A stretch of 22,400 bases of DNA from the IMG/VR virus record IMGVR_UViG_3300032116_001416, positions 1 through 22,400 of that record. The stretch is one strand, 5' to 3'. The position numbers and the translations under genes were made by a program. Origin of the DNA: a virus. The notes below the pieces were generated by a model. The model was not told the DNA's origin and did no database searches. It saw only the letters and a program-made list of their open reading frames with translations. This document shows positions 11,707 to 17,359 of this stretch, in pieces (positions within the stretch are counted from its first letter, which is position 1; the number at the start of each line of letters is the position of its first letter).

Positions 11707-11723
11707 CAAGTCCCTTTGACTTG
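11707..11723 (-). promoter_or_regulatory. leader hairpin
   Basis: CAAGTC / GACTTG perfect 6-pair stem, loop AAAGG, SD-like but not at the start codon. Confidence 0.55.
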
Positions 11724-11731
11724 ATACCTCA

Positions 11732-11761
11732 AGGTTACAGCATACCCCTGACATTTGTCAA
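11732..11761 (-). promoter_or_regulatory. TGTCAG-box promoter
   Basis: TTGACA 11756-11761, TGTCAG 11748-11753, 10 bases, TAACCT 11732-11737 (18-base spacer from -35). Confidence 0.75.
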
Positions 11762-11849
11762 TCACATTTAACAAAAAGTTTTTTAGCTGTCCCGGCCCAG
11801 GAAAAGATAATTGCAGCTCTTTGCCGCAGCTGACCCAGATAGCTCGTAA

Positions 11850-11859
11850 TTTTTACCTC
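11850..11859 (-). repeat. GAGGTAAAAA element
   Basis: Exact copy in the gap 11762-11880, with GAGCTC directly upstream and GAGCTATCTG, CAGCTG and AGCTG downstream. It lies between the terminator at 11881 and the promoter at 11732. Confidence 0.75.
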
Positions 11860-11873
11860 GAGCTCCCGCGCAA

Positions 11874-11905
11874 AGAAAAACCCCTACATCGCTGCAGGGG
11901 ATTTC
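11874..11905 (-). terminator. intrinsic terminator
   Basis: CCCCT / AGGGG core with a 10-base loop, then TTTTTCTTT on the minus strand; ends the operon 12427-11920. Confidence 0.8.
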
Positions 11906-11919
11906 TTGAAACTTAAGTA

Positions 11920-12141
11920 TTAAAGTTCCACTCCGGTCATAACAACATCCGTATCTACCGTGTCGTCAATCTCGTCATAGCAACCAATTGACTTGAAATG
12001 CTCCCACATCTCTGTGATGTCATCGCGATCATTCTCATCAAAGTCTGGGTGGCTATCCATGTAAGCCTTGTAATCCTCGTCTGGGACGTGCATAGACCAG
12101 ACAGATTCAAAGCTACCTTCAAAGATTCCTCTTATGTTCAC
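11920..12141 (-). CDS. acidic hypothetical protein, 73 aa
   Basis: GTG at 12141 with AAGGAG 8 bases upstream. Very acidic: HVPDEDYKAYMDSHPDFDEN and DEIDDTVDTDVV. The start NIRGIFEGSFESVW may be a beta hairpin. No family. Second gene of an operon, 16 bases after the 89-residue gene. Confidence 0.7.
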   Translation of the reverse strand: MNIRGIFEGSFESVWSMHVPDEDYKAYMDSHPDFDENDRDDITEMWEHFKSIGCYDEIDDTVDTDVVMTGVEL

Positions 12142-12157
12142 CGTGTTCTCCTTCTTT

Positions 12158-12427
12158 TTAGTATTTGTAGGTGATGTTTAGGTATTGGTACTTGTAGGGA
12201 AGATAAACTTCCTTGCGTACCGGTTCTTCATCTTCTTCAAGTTCGTCAGTTTCGTAGCGCACTAAGATTTCGCCATCTTCTTGAGTAACTTCGATTAACT
12301 CGTAAGCATTGTGATCGCATACATAGTCTTTCCAGTTCCGCGTGATGTCCATAATGGCTGTGTCCATTGTGTCGTACAAGACTTCTCCGTCTAGCTCAAC
12401 AATGTCTACTGTTCTTAAGTCTGACAT
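12158..12427 (-). CDS. acidic hypothetical protein, 89 aa
   Basis: ATG at 12427, AGAGGAG 7 bases upstream; the longer frame to 12475 covers leader and promoter. Alternating beta and acidic segments: LRTVDIVELDGEVLYDTMDT, then ELIEVTQEDGEILVRYETDE, and a Tyr-rich C-terminus (YLPYKYQYLNITYKY). No family. First gene of the operon transcribed from the TGTCAG-box promoter at 12466. Confidence 0.7.
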   Translation of the reverse strand: MSDLRTVDIVELDGEVLYDTMDTAIMDITRNWKDYVCDHNAYELIEVTQEDGEILVRYETDELEEDEEPVRKEVYLPYKYQYLNITYKY

Positions 12428-12440
12428 TTTTTCTCCTCTT

Positions 12441-12457
12441 GAGGTTTCCCTAACCTC
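12441..12457 (-). promoter_or_regulatory. leader hairpin
   Basis: GAGGTT / AACCTC perfect 6-pair stem, loop AGGGA. Confidence 0.55.
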
Positions 12458-12465
12458 GTAAACTA

Positions 12466-12494
12466 AATGTAACACAGGTGACTGACATTTTCAA
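12466..12494 (-). promoter_or_regulatory. TGTCAG-box promoter
   Basis: TTGAAA 12489-12494, TGTCAG 12482-12487, 10 bases, TACATT 12466-12471. Confidence 0.75.
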
Positions 12495-12553
12495 CCTAAT
12501 CCGAAATTATCTTTTCCGGCTACCTGGGAAAAGCAGCAAGCTCGCAGCTGAAA

Positions 12554-12563
12554 TTTTTACCTC
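12554..12563 (-). repeat. GAGGTAAAAA element
   Basis: Exact copy; GCAGCTCGCC upstream and CAGCTGCGAGC downstream. Lies between the terminator at 12593 and the promoter at 12466. Confidence 0.75.
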
Positions 12564-12587
12564 GGCGAGCTGCGTGTCCGGAAACAA

Positions 12588-12611
12588 GAAGACCCCCGCG
12601 GCAGGCGGGGG
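12588..12611 (-). terminator. intrinsic terminator
   Basis: CCCCCGC / GCGGGGG with 5-base loop, then TCTTCTTGTTT on the minus strand. Confidence 0.85.
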
Positions 12612-12624
12612 CATCTCATTGGGT

Positions 12625-12798
12625 TTAGTAGTTCTCGTTTACCCAGTCTACGATTTCTTGCATCGTGTCCGCGCTATTCGCTACCGCTAGAAAGTTCTCA
12701 TCTTCTAGCAATAAGCTTTCGTGAACACTAGTCTCACCAGCAACGAAACCTAGCACCACTCTTAGGTTAAGAGTTGTCATTAGTTGTCCTGTTGTCAT
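12625..12798 (-). CDS. small hypothetical protein, 57 aa
   Basis: ATG at 12798 with GGGAGAGGTGAG upstream. Helical: MTTGQLMTTLNLRVVLGFVA, then an acidic ESLLLEDENFLAVANSADT and DWVNENY. No family, metal motif or clear membrane segment. Monocistronic between the box promoter 12826 and the terminator 12588. Too short for usual gene finders, but with full expression signals. Confidence 0.65.
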   Translation of the reverse strand: MTTGQLMTTLNLRVVLGFVAGETSVHESLLLEDENFLAVANSADTMQEIVDWVNENY

Positions 12799-12825
12799 TT
12801 TCTCACCTCTCCCTGTTATAAAACC

Positions 12826-12853
12826 ATTGTAACATCTGCCCCTGACAAATTGG
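12826..12853 (-). promoter_or_regulatory. TGTCAG-box promoter with poor -35
   Basis: TGTCAG 12842-12847, 10 bases, TACAAT 12826-12831. At the -35 position there is only CCCAAT, so the box itself may be what defines this promoter. Confidence 0.6.
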
Positions 12854-12861
12854 GCTTCTTA

Positions 12862-13029
12862 TTATTTAGTTCTGTTTATAAATCTTTTTCGGATTTTTAG
12901 AGCAACAACAACCGCGATTGCTAAATAAATAGTTCTGGCCGGAATTGCTATGTCGAGCCAATAGGTCTGCATTTCAAACCCATTGTTGTTGAAATTAAAT
13001 TCAAACCATAATAAGTATTTCATTTCCAT
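12862..13029 (-). CDS. single-pass membrane micro-protein, 55 aa
   Basis: ATG at 13029 shares a base with the stop of the DUF2958 gene (TAATG), so translation is likely coupled. Asn/Phe-rich start ([20 protein letters not shown]), hydrophobic helix ARTIYLAIAVVVALKI (about 31-46), basic C-terminus RKRFINRTK. It should sit N-out/C-in by the positive-inside rule. No family. Confidence 0.6.
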   Translation of the reverse strand: MEMKYLLWFEFNFNNNGFEMQTYWLDIAIPARTIYLAIAVVVALKIRKRFINRTK

Positions 13030-13334
13030 TAGTTGCTCAACTCCTTGAGGGGGCGAGGTGACCAGTAGAGATCGCGCTCAACCGCAGGGACTCCACCAAA
13101 GACTGTTACATCTTCAAGTTCCTTTAGGCTAAAGTATCCGAGTTCTGTTTCAAACCCCTCAACCAAACCAAAGAAAGTATCCACGCCATCAAACTCCGTG
13201 GCGTACCATCTCCATCCGGAATAAGGACTAAAGAATTTGACCTGTGCTATTGCTTCGTAGCCCTTGCCATCTTGCGAATAAAGCTCTGGCAACTTTGCTG
13301 CCAGTTCTTTCGTTAGTAATTTGTGACCGCGCAT
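13029..13334 (-). CDS. DUF2958 domain protein
   Basis: 101 residues, full length for this domain. Recognisable positions: [20 protein letters not shown] (15-34), [17 protein letters not shown] (34-50), [20 protein letters not shown] (53-72) and an ERDLYWSP end. DUF2958 is common in phages and mobile elements; its activity is unknown. Start ATG at 13334 with GAAGGG 8 bases upstream. It has its own promoter (13367) and is followed by the coupled membrane micro-protein. Confidence 0.85.
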   Translation of the reverse strand: MRGHKLLTKELAAKLPELYSQDGKGYEAIAQVKFFSPYSGWRWYATEFDGVDTFFGLVEGFETELGYFSLKELEDVTVFGGVPAVERDLYWSPRPLKELSN

Positions 13335-13366
13335 TTTGTTTTCCCTTCTCTTGCGCTTATAGTTCT

Positions 13367-13396
13367 ATAATAAACGCTAAAGGGGCAGACTGTCAA
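13367..13396 (-). promoter_or_regulatory. promoter, plain class
   Basis: TTGACA 13391-13396, 18 bases, TATTAT 13367-13372. Confidence 0.75.
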
Positions 13397-13419
13397 GTCC
13401 ACCCCTTAGCGTGTCGTTT

Positions 13420-13830
13420 TTAGTATTCGGCAGGTGTAACGCTTGTGCCTAGTTCTTTGGCTAGTTCAAAAATGTCGTTAATGTCTACGCGACGGCTTTC
13501 GCCCTTGTTGTTAAACGCAATAGCCCAACCACTTAAGTAGCGATACTTTTCCGCGCCAGTTTCCACCAAGATAGCAACTTGACCATCTTGAAGATGCTGA
13601 CCAATAACGTGTTCCCACGGAATGTCGTCATAGTCTTCGGTGTCGTCATTAAATTGACTCCACTGCAAACCGCCACCATCATTATCTGCATCCATAATTC
13701 CGTATGCAGTTTGATCGTCAATCTTGCTTGTGATAACTGTGACGTTGTAGTTTTCCATCTCAGCTTTGAACGCAGCTTCATCCTTGACTAAAAAGTAATT
13801 AGTCCGGGACTGTCCGTAATAGTTTGCCAT
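13420..13830 (-). CDS. hypothetical protein, 136 aa
   Basis: ATG at 13830 with AAAGGAG 6 bases upstream. The start MANYYGQSRTNYFLVKDEAA looks like a small alpha/beta domain seen in other phage and mobile-element proteins, followed by DADNDGGGLQWSQFNDDTED and the sequence IPWEHVIGQHLQDGQVAILV. Acidic. I do not recognise a named family. The rest of the transcript is unclear; its promoter at 13861 lies within the end of the upstream gene. Confidence 0.75.
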   Translation of the reverse strand: MANYYGQSRTNYFLVKDEAAFKAEMENYNVTVITSKIDDQTAYGIMDADNDGGGLQWSQFNDDTEDYDDIPWEHVIGQHLQDGQVAILVETGAEKYRYLSGWAIAFNNKGESRRVDINDIFELAKELGTSVTPAEY

Positions 13831-13860
13831 TTTTTCTCCTTTGTATTGGCATCTATAAAT

Positions 13861-13889
13861 AGTATTGCATTTTTAATTCGACTTGTCAA
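13861..13889 (-). promoter_or_regulatory. promoter, plain class
   Basis: TTGACA 13884-13889, 17 bases, AATACT 13861-13866. The -35 overlaps the last codons of the gene at 13873. Confidence 0.75.
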
Positions 13890-14187
13890 GTTCATTGTCA
13901 AAAGTTTTAACTAAAACTAATCCATCTTCTTGGCTCACAATAAACTTGTAGCCCTCTGGCAAAAGCTCCTCTAGGTACTGCAAAGAGAAATCCGAGATAA
14001 TAATTAAATCTTCTAGGAGCTCCTGGCTTGGATTTCCCTCAAGAAAGATTGGCCGGTCCTCTTCCCAAATTTTTACCTCGATGTCAAACCCGTGCGAGAT
14101 TGCTAGATCAACGACATCCACACCGAGCTGGATCGGACTTTCTTTTAGCGGCAACCATTGACCTAGCTTTGGCTCTAGTTTTTTCAT
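13873..14187 (-). CDS. hypothetical protein, 104 aa
   Basis: ATG at 14187 overlaps the stop of the 55-residue gene (ATGA), the usual sign of coupling; a TTG at 14208 is a weaker choice. Sequence: KKLEPKLGQWLPLKESPIQL, VKIWEEDRPIFLEGNPSQEL, then a helical and beta C-terminus (EGYKFIVSQEDGLVLVKTFD). No family. It contains a GAGGTAAAAA element encoding E-V-K-I and several AGCT sites, unlike its neighbours. Confidence 0.65.
   Translation of the reverse strand: MKKLEPKLGQWLPLKESPIQLGVDVVDLAISHGFDIEVKIWEEDRPIFLEGNPSQELLEDLIIISDFSLQYLEELLPEGYKFIVSQEDGLVLVKTFDNELDKSN
14070..14079 (-). repeat. GAGGTAAAAA element (coding)
   Basis: Exact copy inside the gene at 13873, encoding E-V-K. Confidence 0.65.
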
Positions 14188-14351
14188 AGTTGGGTAGTTC
14201 CGGTCCAACCCGAGGGGATTGAGTATTTAGCCTCTAACGAGGCGCGGAAGGTGTCTACAACTATTTGACAAACGTCATCTAGTATCTCGTCACTCATTCC
14301 GTCTAAGTAAGTCCGTAAGTTCTCTTGCAACTGTTCTTGTAGGTTTATCAC
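14184..14351 (-). CDS. small helical protein, 55 aa
   Basis: GTG at 14351 with AAGGAG 4 bases upstream. Helical and acidic: INLQEQLQENLRTYLDGMSD, then EILDDVCQIVVDTFRASLEA. Ends SGWTGTTQL. No family. First gene of a two-gene unit with the coupled 104-residue protein, downstream of the terminator at 14381; no convincing promoter seen in the 30 bases between. Confidence 0.65.
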   Translation of the reverse strand: MINLQEQLQENLRTYLDGMSDEILDDVCQIVVDTFRASLEAKYSIPSGWTGTTQL

Positions 14352-14377
14352 AACTCTCCTTGTATTTTGTAGTTAAA

Positions 14378-14404
14378 AGTAGGTGGGGGTTTTACCCCCC
14401 ACCT
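14378..14404 (-). terminator. intrinsic terminator
   Basis: AGGTGGGGG / CCCCCACCT 9-pair stem, loop of 6, then ACTTTT on the minus strand. Confidence 0.85.
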
Positions 14405-14410
14405 GTCTTT

Positions 14411-14602
14411 CTAGGAAACCTTTACTCTTGAGTAAATCTTTTCCCAATCGCTTACAAACGCTTTAATGTGTTTGCGAGCGGTAGCGTATGAGGTTTCTGA
14501 CCAATCAAGATCATCCCAATCTTCGATACGATCCTGCCAGACAACGGCTTCTTCTAGACTCACCTTTAGTGTGTCTGCGACTAACCTTGTTACTTCATTC
14601 AT
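14411..14602 (-). CDS. small helical protein, 63 aa
   Basis: ATG at 14602 with GGGAGG 7 bases upstream; the in-frame start at 14647 lies on the -10 region. NEVTRLVADTLKVSLEEAVV, then WQDRIEDWDDLDWSETSYAT and a helical, Trp-containing end. Acidic with many Trp. No family recognised. Monocistronic with box promoter and terminator. Confidence 0.7.
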   Translation of the reverse strand: MNEVTRLVADTLKVSLEEAVVWQDRIEDWDDLDWSETSYATARKHIKAFVSDWEKIYSRVKVS

Positions 14603-14637
14603 TCTGCACCTCCCTTTGGTGTTTTGCTTATGAGTAG

Positions 14638-14666
14638 AAGATAACACACTTGACTGACAATTTCAA
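14638..14666 (-). promoter_or_regulatory. TGTCAG-box promoter
   Basis: TTGAAA 14661-14666, TGTCAG 14654-14659, 10 bases, TATCTT 14638-14643. Confidence 0.75.
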
Positions 14667-14756
14667 GTCTATTCGTTAAATTCTTTATTTCAGGCGAGTC
14701 CCGCACCGCACTCCAGTTGGGACAGTCTTACCTAGTGCAAGACCTGATTTTATTAT

Positions 14757-14990
14757 CTAAAGATCTTCACCGTTCTCGTCCTGGAAAATTAGGTCGCGTA
14801 AAGCCGGTGCGTGTCCGTAACCGCAACCAAAATCTTCTAGTACCCATTCTTCAATCCAGTCCACAGCTTCTGCCGCGTGGATTGGGCGTAGCCCGGTGGC
14901 TTCAAACATGTCGTCAGAGATTTTCTGAAAGTCGTAGGTCACAACTTTCATTACGTTAATGCGCTCTGGCAAGTTTTTTACCTCACTCAT
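14757..14990 (-). CDS. acidic hypothetical protein, 77 aa
   Basis: ATG at 14990, 1 base after the preceding stop (TAAAATG), with GGTGGCGG about 8 bases upstream. The start MSEVKNLPERINV is encoded by a GAGGTAAAAA copy; an internal ATG (14951, MKVVTYDFQK) could be the ancestral start. Then AAEAVDWIEEWVLEDFGCGY and DLIFQDENGEDL. No family. Last gene of the run that starts at 16278 or 15675. Confidence 0.65.
   Translation of the reverse strand: MSEVKNLPERINVMKVVTYDFQKISDDMFEATGLRPIHAAEAVDWIEEWVLEDFGCGYGHAPALRDLIFQDENGEDL
14975..14984 (-). repeat. GAGGTAAAAA element at a gene start (coding)
   Basis: Exact copy, codons 3-6 of the gene at 14757 (E-V-K-N). Confidence 0.65.
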
Positions 14991-14991
14991 T

Positions 14992-15123
14992 TTAGACCGC
15001 CACCACTCCTAGATCCATTAAGTAATCTTCTTTCTTGCATTCCGGACAACTGAAGATTGCTTCATCTTCGTATTCCTTAAATGTTATGTCGCACATAACG
15101 CACTTGACTAGGTTTACATTCAT
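14992..15123 (-). CDS. zinc-ribbon micro-protein, 43 aa
   Basis: ATG at 15123 with GGGGAAG 7 bases upstream. VKCVMCDITFKEYEDEAIFS, then CPECKKEDYLMD: CxxC-X14-CxxC, a minimal zinc ribbon. Starts 4 bases after the 70-residue gene stops. Function unknown. Confidence 0.7.
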   Translation of the reverse strand: MNVNLVKCVMCDITFKEYEDEAIFSCPECKKEDYLMDLGVVAV

Positions 15124-15127
15124 AGCT

Positions 15128-15340
15128 TTACTTCCCCTCATTTAGGTTTCTCAACGCTGCGTTTAGCGTGTCGTAGAGTTCTTCGTCTTTTGCATAGGTG
15201 TCGTTATCGTCAATCGCGTGTACCCATTCGGTAGTGCTGTCGTCCCAGACAGTTCCGTCATTTAGGAAAGAGTCCACATTCGACTCCACCACCCATTCGT
15301 TAGTTAGCGTATTGAAATAAACTATAAAGTGATGTTGCAT
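15128..15340 (-). CDS. acidic hypothetical protein, 70 aa
   Basis: ATG at 15340, 2 bases after the previous stop; GGAG 7 bases upstream lies in that gene's end. QHHFIVYFNTLTNEWVVESN looks like a beta hairpin; the middle is Asp-rich (DDSTTEWVHAIDDND), and the end helical. No family. Middle gene of an operon from 15675. Confidence 0.7.
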   Translation of the reverse strand: MQHHFIVYFNTLTNEWVVESNVDSFLNDGTVWDDSTTEWVHAIDDNDTYAKDEELYDTLNAALRNLNEGK

Positions 15341-15342
15341 AA

Positions 15343-15675
15343 TTACGCTCCCATTACTGCGTTGATTAGTTCGACTACATCTTGCGAGTAACCGCCAATG
15401 TGCCAGTCGTATAGATCGTATGGCGTACCTTCTTCGTACTGTTTCCAGTCGTAGATAGTCGCGTACTTGAGTTCATAAGTTTCTTCGTTCATAAACTCAA
15501 TAGTCCATTCAACGGTAACTTTATCGCCCTCACCGTATTGAATTGGCTCTCCGAACTTTTCTACCAAGTTGTAGTAGGTAGTAGTGACATAACCGCGTAG
15601 TGAACTTCCTGCGCAGAAATGTTCGTTATCTGTTTCGTACCGGAACTTTTGTCCGCTTACTGTCAATGCGCTCAT
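15343..15675 (-). CDS. conserved-looking hypothetical protein, 110 aa
   Basis: ATG at 15675 with AAGGAG 9 bases upstream. Beta-rich N-terminal half (GQKFRYETDNEHFCAGSSLR, then YNLVEKFGEP), then VTVEWTIEFMNEETYELKYA and TIYDWKQYEEGTPYDLYDWH followed by IGG. The YATIYDWK...WHIGG pattern recurs in many phage proteins of unknown function. First gene of an operon driven by the box promoter at 15707. Confidence 0.75.
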   Translation of the reverse strand: MSALTVSGQKFRYETDNEHFCAGSSLRGYVTTTYYNLVEKFGEPIQYGEGDKVTVEWTIEFMNEETYELKYATIYDWKQYEEGTPYDLYDWHIGGYSQDVVELINAVMGA

Positions 15676-15706
15676 TTATTTTCTCCTTTTTCTAAGCGTT
15701 ACTGAA

Positions 15707-15736
15707 AGTTTAACATCACTAACTGACATTTGTCAA
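15707..15736 (-). promoter_or_regulatory. TGTCAG-box promoter inside a gene end
   Basis: TTGACA 15731-15736, TGTCAG 15723-15728, 10 bases, TAAACT 15707-15712. The -35 and box encode the last residues (ELTNVS) of the gene at 15719. Confidence 0.7.
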
Positions 15737-16111
15737 TTCGGTGTCTAGCGCGTGTCGCGCTGCTTCAATACCTTCTTCAAGAGTTTCGTGAACTTCCCAC
15801 CACTCTCCGTCCGCGCCTTCTTCATAAACCTCAAACCAGTTGTTATTAGTCCAGCTGTGGCTTTCCAAAAACTTTGAAAGCTTTGCGTCCGTGTCAATCC
15901 CGGTTTCAAGCAAATCGCTTGTGTAACGAATAACATCTCCGTTATCCAGGTTGATACGCATCTCCCCGCTTGATCCGACATAGAAAGTTCGATCGCCCTT
16001 TTTTACCTCGGCGAGCGGTTCAAAACCGCTGCCCCAGCAATAAAACGCCGAGTCTGTCTGCTCCGGATTTAGTTCAGTCAGGTATGTAACCTTTACTTCT
16101 TCCACACTCAT
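15719..16111 (-). CDS. hypothetical protein, 130 aa
   Basis: ATG at 16111 shares a base with the preceding stop (TAATG). Beta-rich: EEVKVTYLTELNPEQTDSAF, YVGSSGEMRINLDNGDVIRY, then a Trp-rich acidic region (WFEVYEEGADGEWWEVHETL). A GAGGTAAAAA copy encodes AEVKKGD, and GAGGTAAA-like sequence also encodes EEVKV at the start. No family recognised. Its end carries the next promoter. Confidence 0.7.
   Translation of the reverse strand: MSVEEVKVTYLTELNPEQTDSAFYCWGSGFEPLAEVKKGDRTFYVGSSGEMRINLDNGDVIRYTSDLLETGIDTDAKLSKFLESHSWTNNNWFEVYEEGADGEWWEVHETLEEGIEAARHALDTELTNVS
16000..16009 (-). repeat. GAGGTAAAAA element (coding)
   Basis: Exact copy in the gene at 15719 (E-V-K-K). Confidence 0.65.
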
Positions 16112-16278
16112 TACTTATCCATTCCGTGTCCAACGTGGACTAGTCTGATTTCTTGTTCGCCAACTTCTACTCCCCAGCCATTCTTTAGCATTTCTAATGC
16201 TTCTTCCTCGCTGCTGACTAGCTTTAAGTTCTTAGAGTCAATCTCTACGGTTTTAATTATTTGAAATTCGTAACGCAC
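16111..16278 (-). CDS. small hypothetical protein, 55 aa
   Basis: GTG at 16278 with GAAGGGAAAC upstream; the much longer open frame to 16575 runs through a promoter and a terminator and is rejected. RYEFQIIKTVEIDSKNLKLV, then SSEEEALEMLKNGWGVEVGE and a His-containing end. A beta-alpha-beta layout. No family. First gene of an operon with the coupled 130-residue protein. Confidence 0.7.
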   Translation of the reverse strand: MRYEFQIIKTVEIDSKNLKLVSSEEEALEMLKNGWGVEVGEQEIRLVHVGHGMDK

Positions 16279-16294
16279 TTTGTTTCCCTTCTTA

Positions 16295-16313
16295 GAGTGA
16301 GTCGGTCTCGCTC
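16295..16313 (-). promoter_or_regulatory. leader hairpin
   Basis: GAGCGAG / CTCACTC (6 of 7 pairs) around ACCGA. Confidence 0.4.
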
Positions 16314-16320
16314 TATAATG

Positions 16321-16350
16321 ATTGTAAACCATACCCCTGACATTTGTCAA
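16321..16350 (-). promoter_or_regulatory. TGTCAG-box promoter
   Basis: TTGACA 16345-16350, TGTCAG 16337-16342, 10 bases, TACAAT 16321-16326. TGACA-AA-TGTCA is an inverted repeat across the -35 and box. Confidence 0.8.
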
Positions 16351-16370
16351 GTGGTGACACCTAGCTGATT

Positions 16371-16380
16371 TTTTTACCTT
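16371..16380 (-). repeat. GAGGTAAAAA-like element (one mismatch)
   Basis: AAGGTAAAAA followed by CAGCTAG, between the terminator at 16404 and the promoter at 16321. Confidence 0.55.
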
Positions 16381-16403
16381 CAAGTTAAGCCGCGCCAAAG
16401 CTA

Positions 16404-16431
16404 GAAAGGGACAGATTTCTCTGCCCCTTTC
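16404..16431 (-). terminator. terminator-like hairpin
   Basis: GAAAGGGGCAGA / TCTGTCCCTTTC with a 4-base loop (one mismatch); only a short T stretch is provided by the stem itself. Confidence 0.7.
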
Positions 16432-16453
16432 CTTGTGCGCCCCTAAGCGATTT

Positions 16454-16927
16454 CTACCACGAACTTTGGTATGCAAAGTTGTAGTTCTCTGGAACTGTTG
16501 CAAGTGCGTGTTGCAGTTGCTCGACGGTGTCGTCAATCTGCTCCCAGTACCAGTCGTCAATGTCGTAGTTCCCAAAAAAGAAACCTTGTGCCGGCGGTAG
16601 CAAGTCGTTTACTACATCAGGATGTTTACTTGCCTTTACTTCTTTACAGACTTGTAGCAACTCCTGCAACTTGTCGCGCGAGACATAATACTCCGCGCAA
16701 TTATCCTCGCCGTCCTGAACGTTTTGTACGAACCAGTTATGGATTTGATTCGCCTTGCGCCAGTAGCCAACCTTTACATTGACTGAAATTGACGGGTACT
16801 CCTCGCAGATAAAACCGTCTACTTCTAAAGCTTCTGACACTTTCGCAAAAGCTTTTTGTTCTGCTTCTTTTTGCCAACTGCCGCCTGATAGATAAGCGTT
16901 GGCGTATAGGTACTGATCTAGTCCCAT
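16454..16927 (-). CDS. conserved phage hypothetical protein (MGLDQYLYA type), 157 aa
   Basis: ATG at 16927; AAGGAG lies in the last codons of the preceding gene. The start MGLDQYLYANAYLSGG, the segment VGYWRKANQIHNWFVQNVQD (about 53-72), YYVSRDKLQELL and GFFFGNYDIDDWYWE match a well-known family of unknown function found in many phages. No catalytic residues can be named. Second gene of a two-gene operon from the promoter at 17167, ended by the hairpin at 16404. Confidence 0.82.
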   Translation of the reverse strand: MGLDQYLYANAYLSGGSWQKEAEQKAFAKVSEALEVDGFICEEYPSISVNVKVGYWRKANQIHNWFVQNVQDGEDNCAEYYVSRDKLQELLQVCKEVKASKHPDVVNDLLPPAQGFFFGNYDIDDWYWEQIDDTVEQLQHALATVPENYNFAYQSSW

Positions 16928-16928
16928 T

Positions 16929-17123
16929 TTAGTTTTCTCCTTCTTGTTGTTGTTTTAGTACTTCTACAAGTAACCGTGCGCGTTCGTCAATTTTTTCTGG
17001 ACAGTAGCCCTGCTCGCCCTCGCAGATAATGCAAAAAGGTGTGCAGTCATAACCGCCGTCGTGTGCCGGACATTCGGTGCAGTCGTCCTCGTGGTTCGGA
17101 CAATCTAGTTCTTGATTACTCAC
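16929..17123 (-). CDS. Cys-rich zinc-binding protein, 64 aa
   Basis: GTG at 17123 with AAAGGG 7 bases upstream. Cys/His run: CPNHEDDCTECPAH, then YDCTPFCIICEGEQGYCPEK, giving eight Cys in the first 45 residues and probably two zinc sites. The C-terminal part is a helix ending in QQQEGEN. No family. First gene of the operon with the MGLDQYLYA-type gene (1-base gap). Confidence 0.75.
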   Translation of the reverse strand: MSNQELDCPNHEDDCTECPAHDGGYDCTPFCIICEGEQGYCPEKIDERARLLVEVLKQQQEGEN

Positions 17124-17144
17124 TTTGTTCCCTTTCTTAGGTAA

Positions 17145-17157
17145 AGCGTTTTTCGCT
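17145..17157 (-). promoter_or_regulatory. leader hairpin (short)
   Basis: AGCG / CGCT around AAAAA. Confidence 0.3.
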
Positions 17158-17166
17158 CTATAATGA

Positions 17167-17196
17167 ATACTAAGGCATAGGACTGACATTTGTCAA
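17167..17196 (-). promoter_or_regulatory. TGTCAG-box promoter
   Basis: TTGACA 17191-17196, TGTCAG 17183-17188, 10 bases, TAGTAT 17167-17172. Confidence 0.8.
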
Positions 17197-17270
17197 GCCT
17201 ATTTCAAAACTAATTTGCCTGGGCGAAGCTAGCCAAAAGGGCCGGTCAGCTGAAAAAATAATAAGGAATT

Positions 17271-17280
17271 TTTTTACCTC
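17271..17280 (-). repeat. GAGGTAAAAA element, pair member
   Basis: Exact copy 25 bases from the next (17296-17305); GAGCTC just upstream, CAGCTG about 20 bases downstream. No gene in 17197-17325. Confidence 0.75.
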
Positions 17281-17295
17281 GGAGCTCAGCTAAGT

Positions 17296-17305
17296 TTTTT
17301 ACCTC
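17296..17305 (-). repeat. GAGGTAAAAA element, pair member
   Basis: Exact copy followed by TTAGCTGAGCTC; directly downstream of the terminator at 17326. Confidence 0.75.
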
Positions 17306-17315
17306 GGGCTGCGGA

Positions 17316-17343
17316 CAAAAGAAAACCCGCGCCGGAGCGCGGG
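17316..17343 (-). terminator. intrinsic terminator
   Basis: CCCGCGC / GCGCGGG with 4-base loop, then TTTTCTTTTG on the minus strand. Confidence 0.88.
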
Positions 17344-17359
17344 CTTCCCTGGTGGGGTA

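Noticed and set aside
14667-14756. Possible micro-gene between 14667 and 14756
   Set aside because: Frames lack a usable start with a ribosome site; treated as non-coding.
16279-16575. N-terminal extension of the gene at 16111
   Set aside because: It would cross the promoter at 16321, the leader hairpin and the terminator at 16404 and overlap the MGLDQYLYA-type gene; the GTG at 16278 has a ribosome site.
4121-17305. Reading the dispersed element as an L5-type stoperator
   Set aside because: Orientation bias is similar, but the sequence does not match the known stoperator consensus, and many copies are coding.
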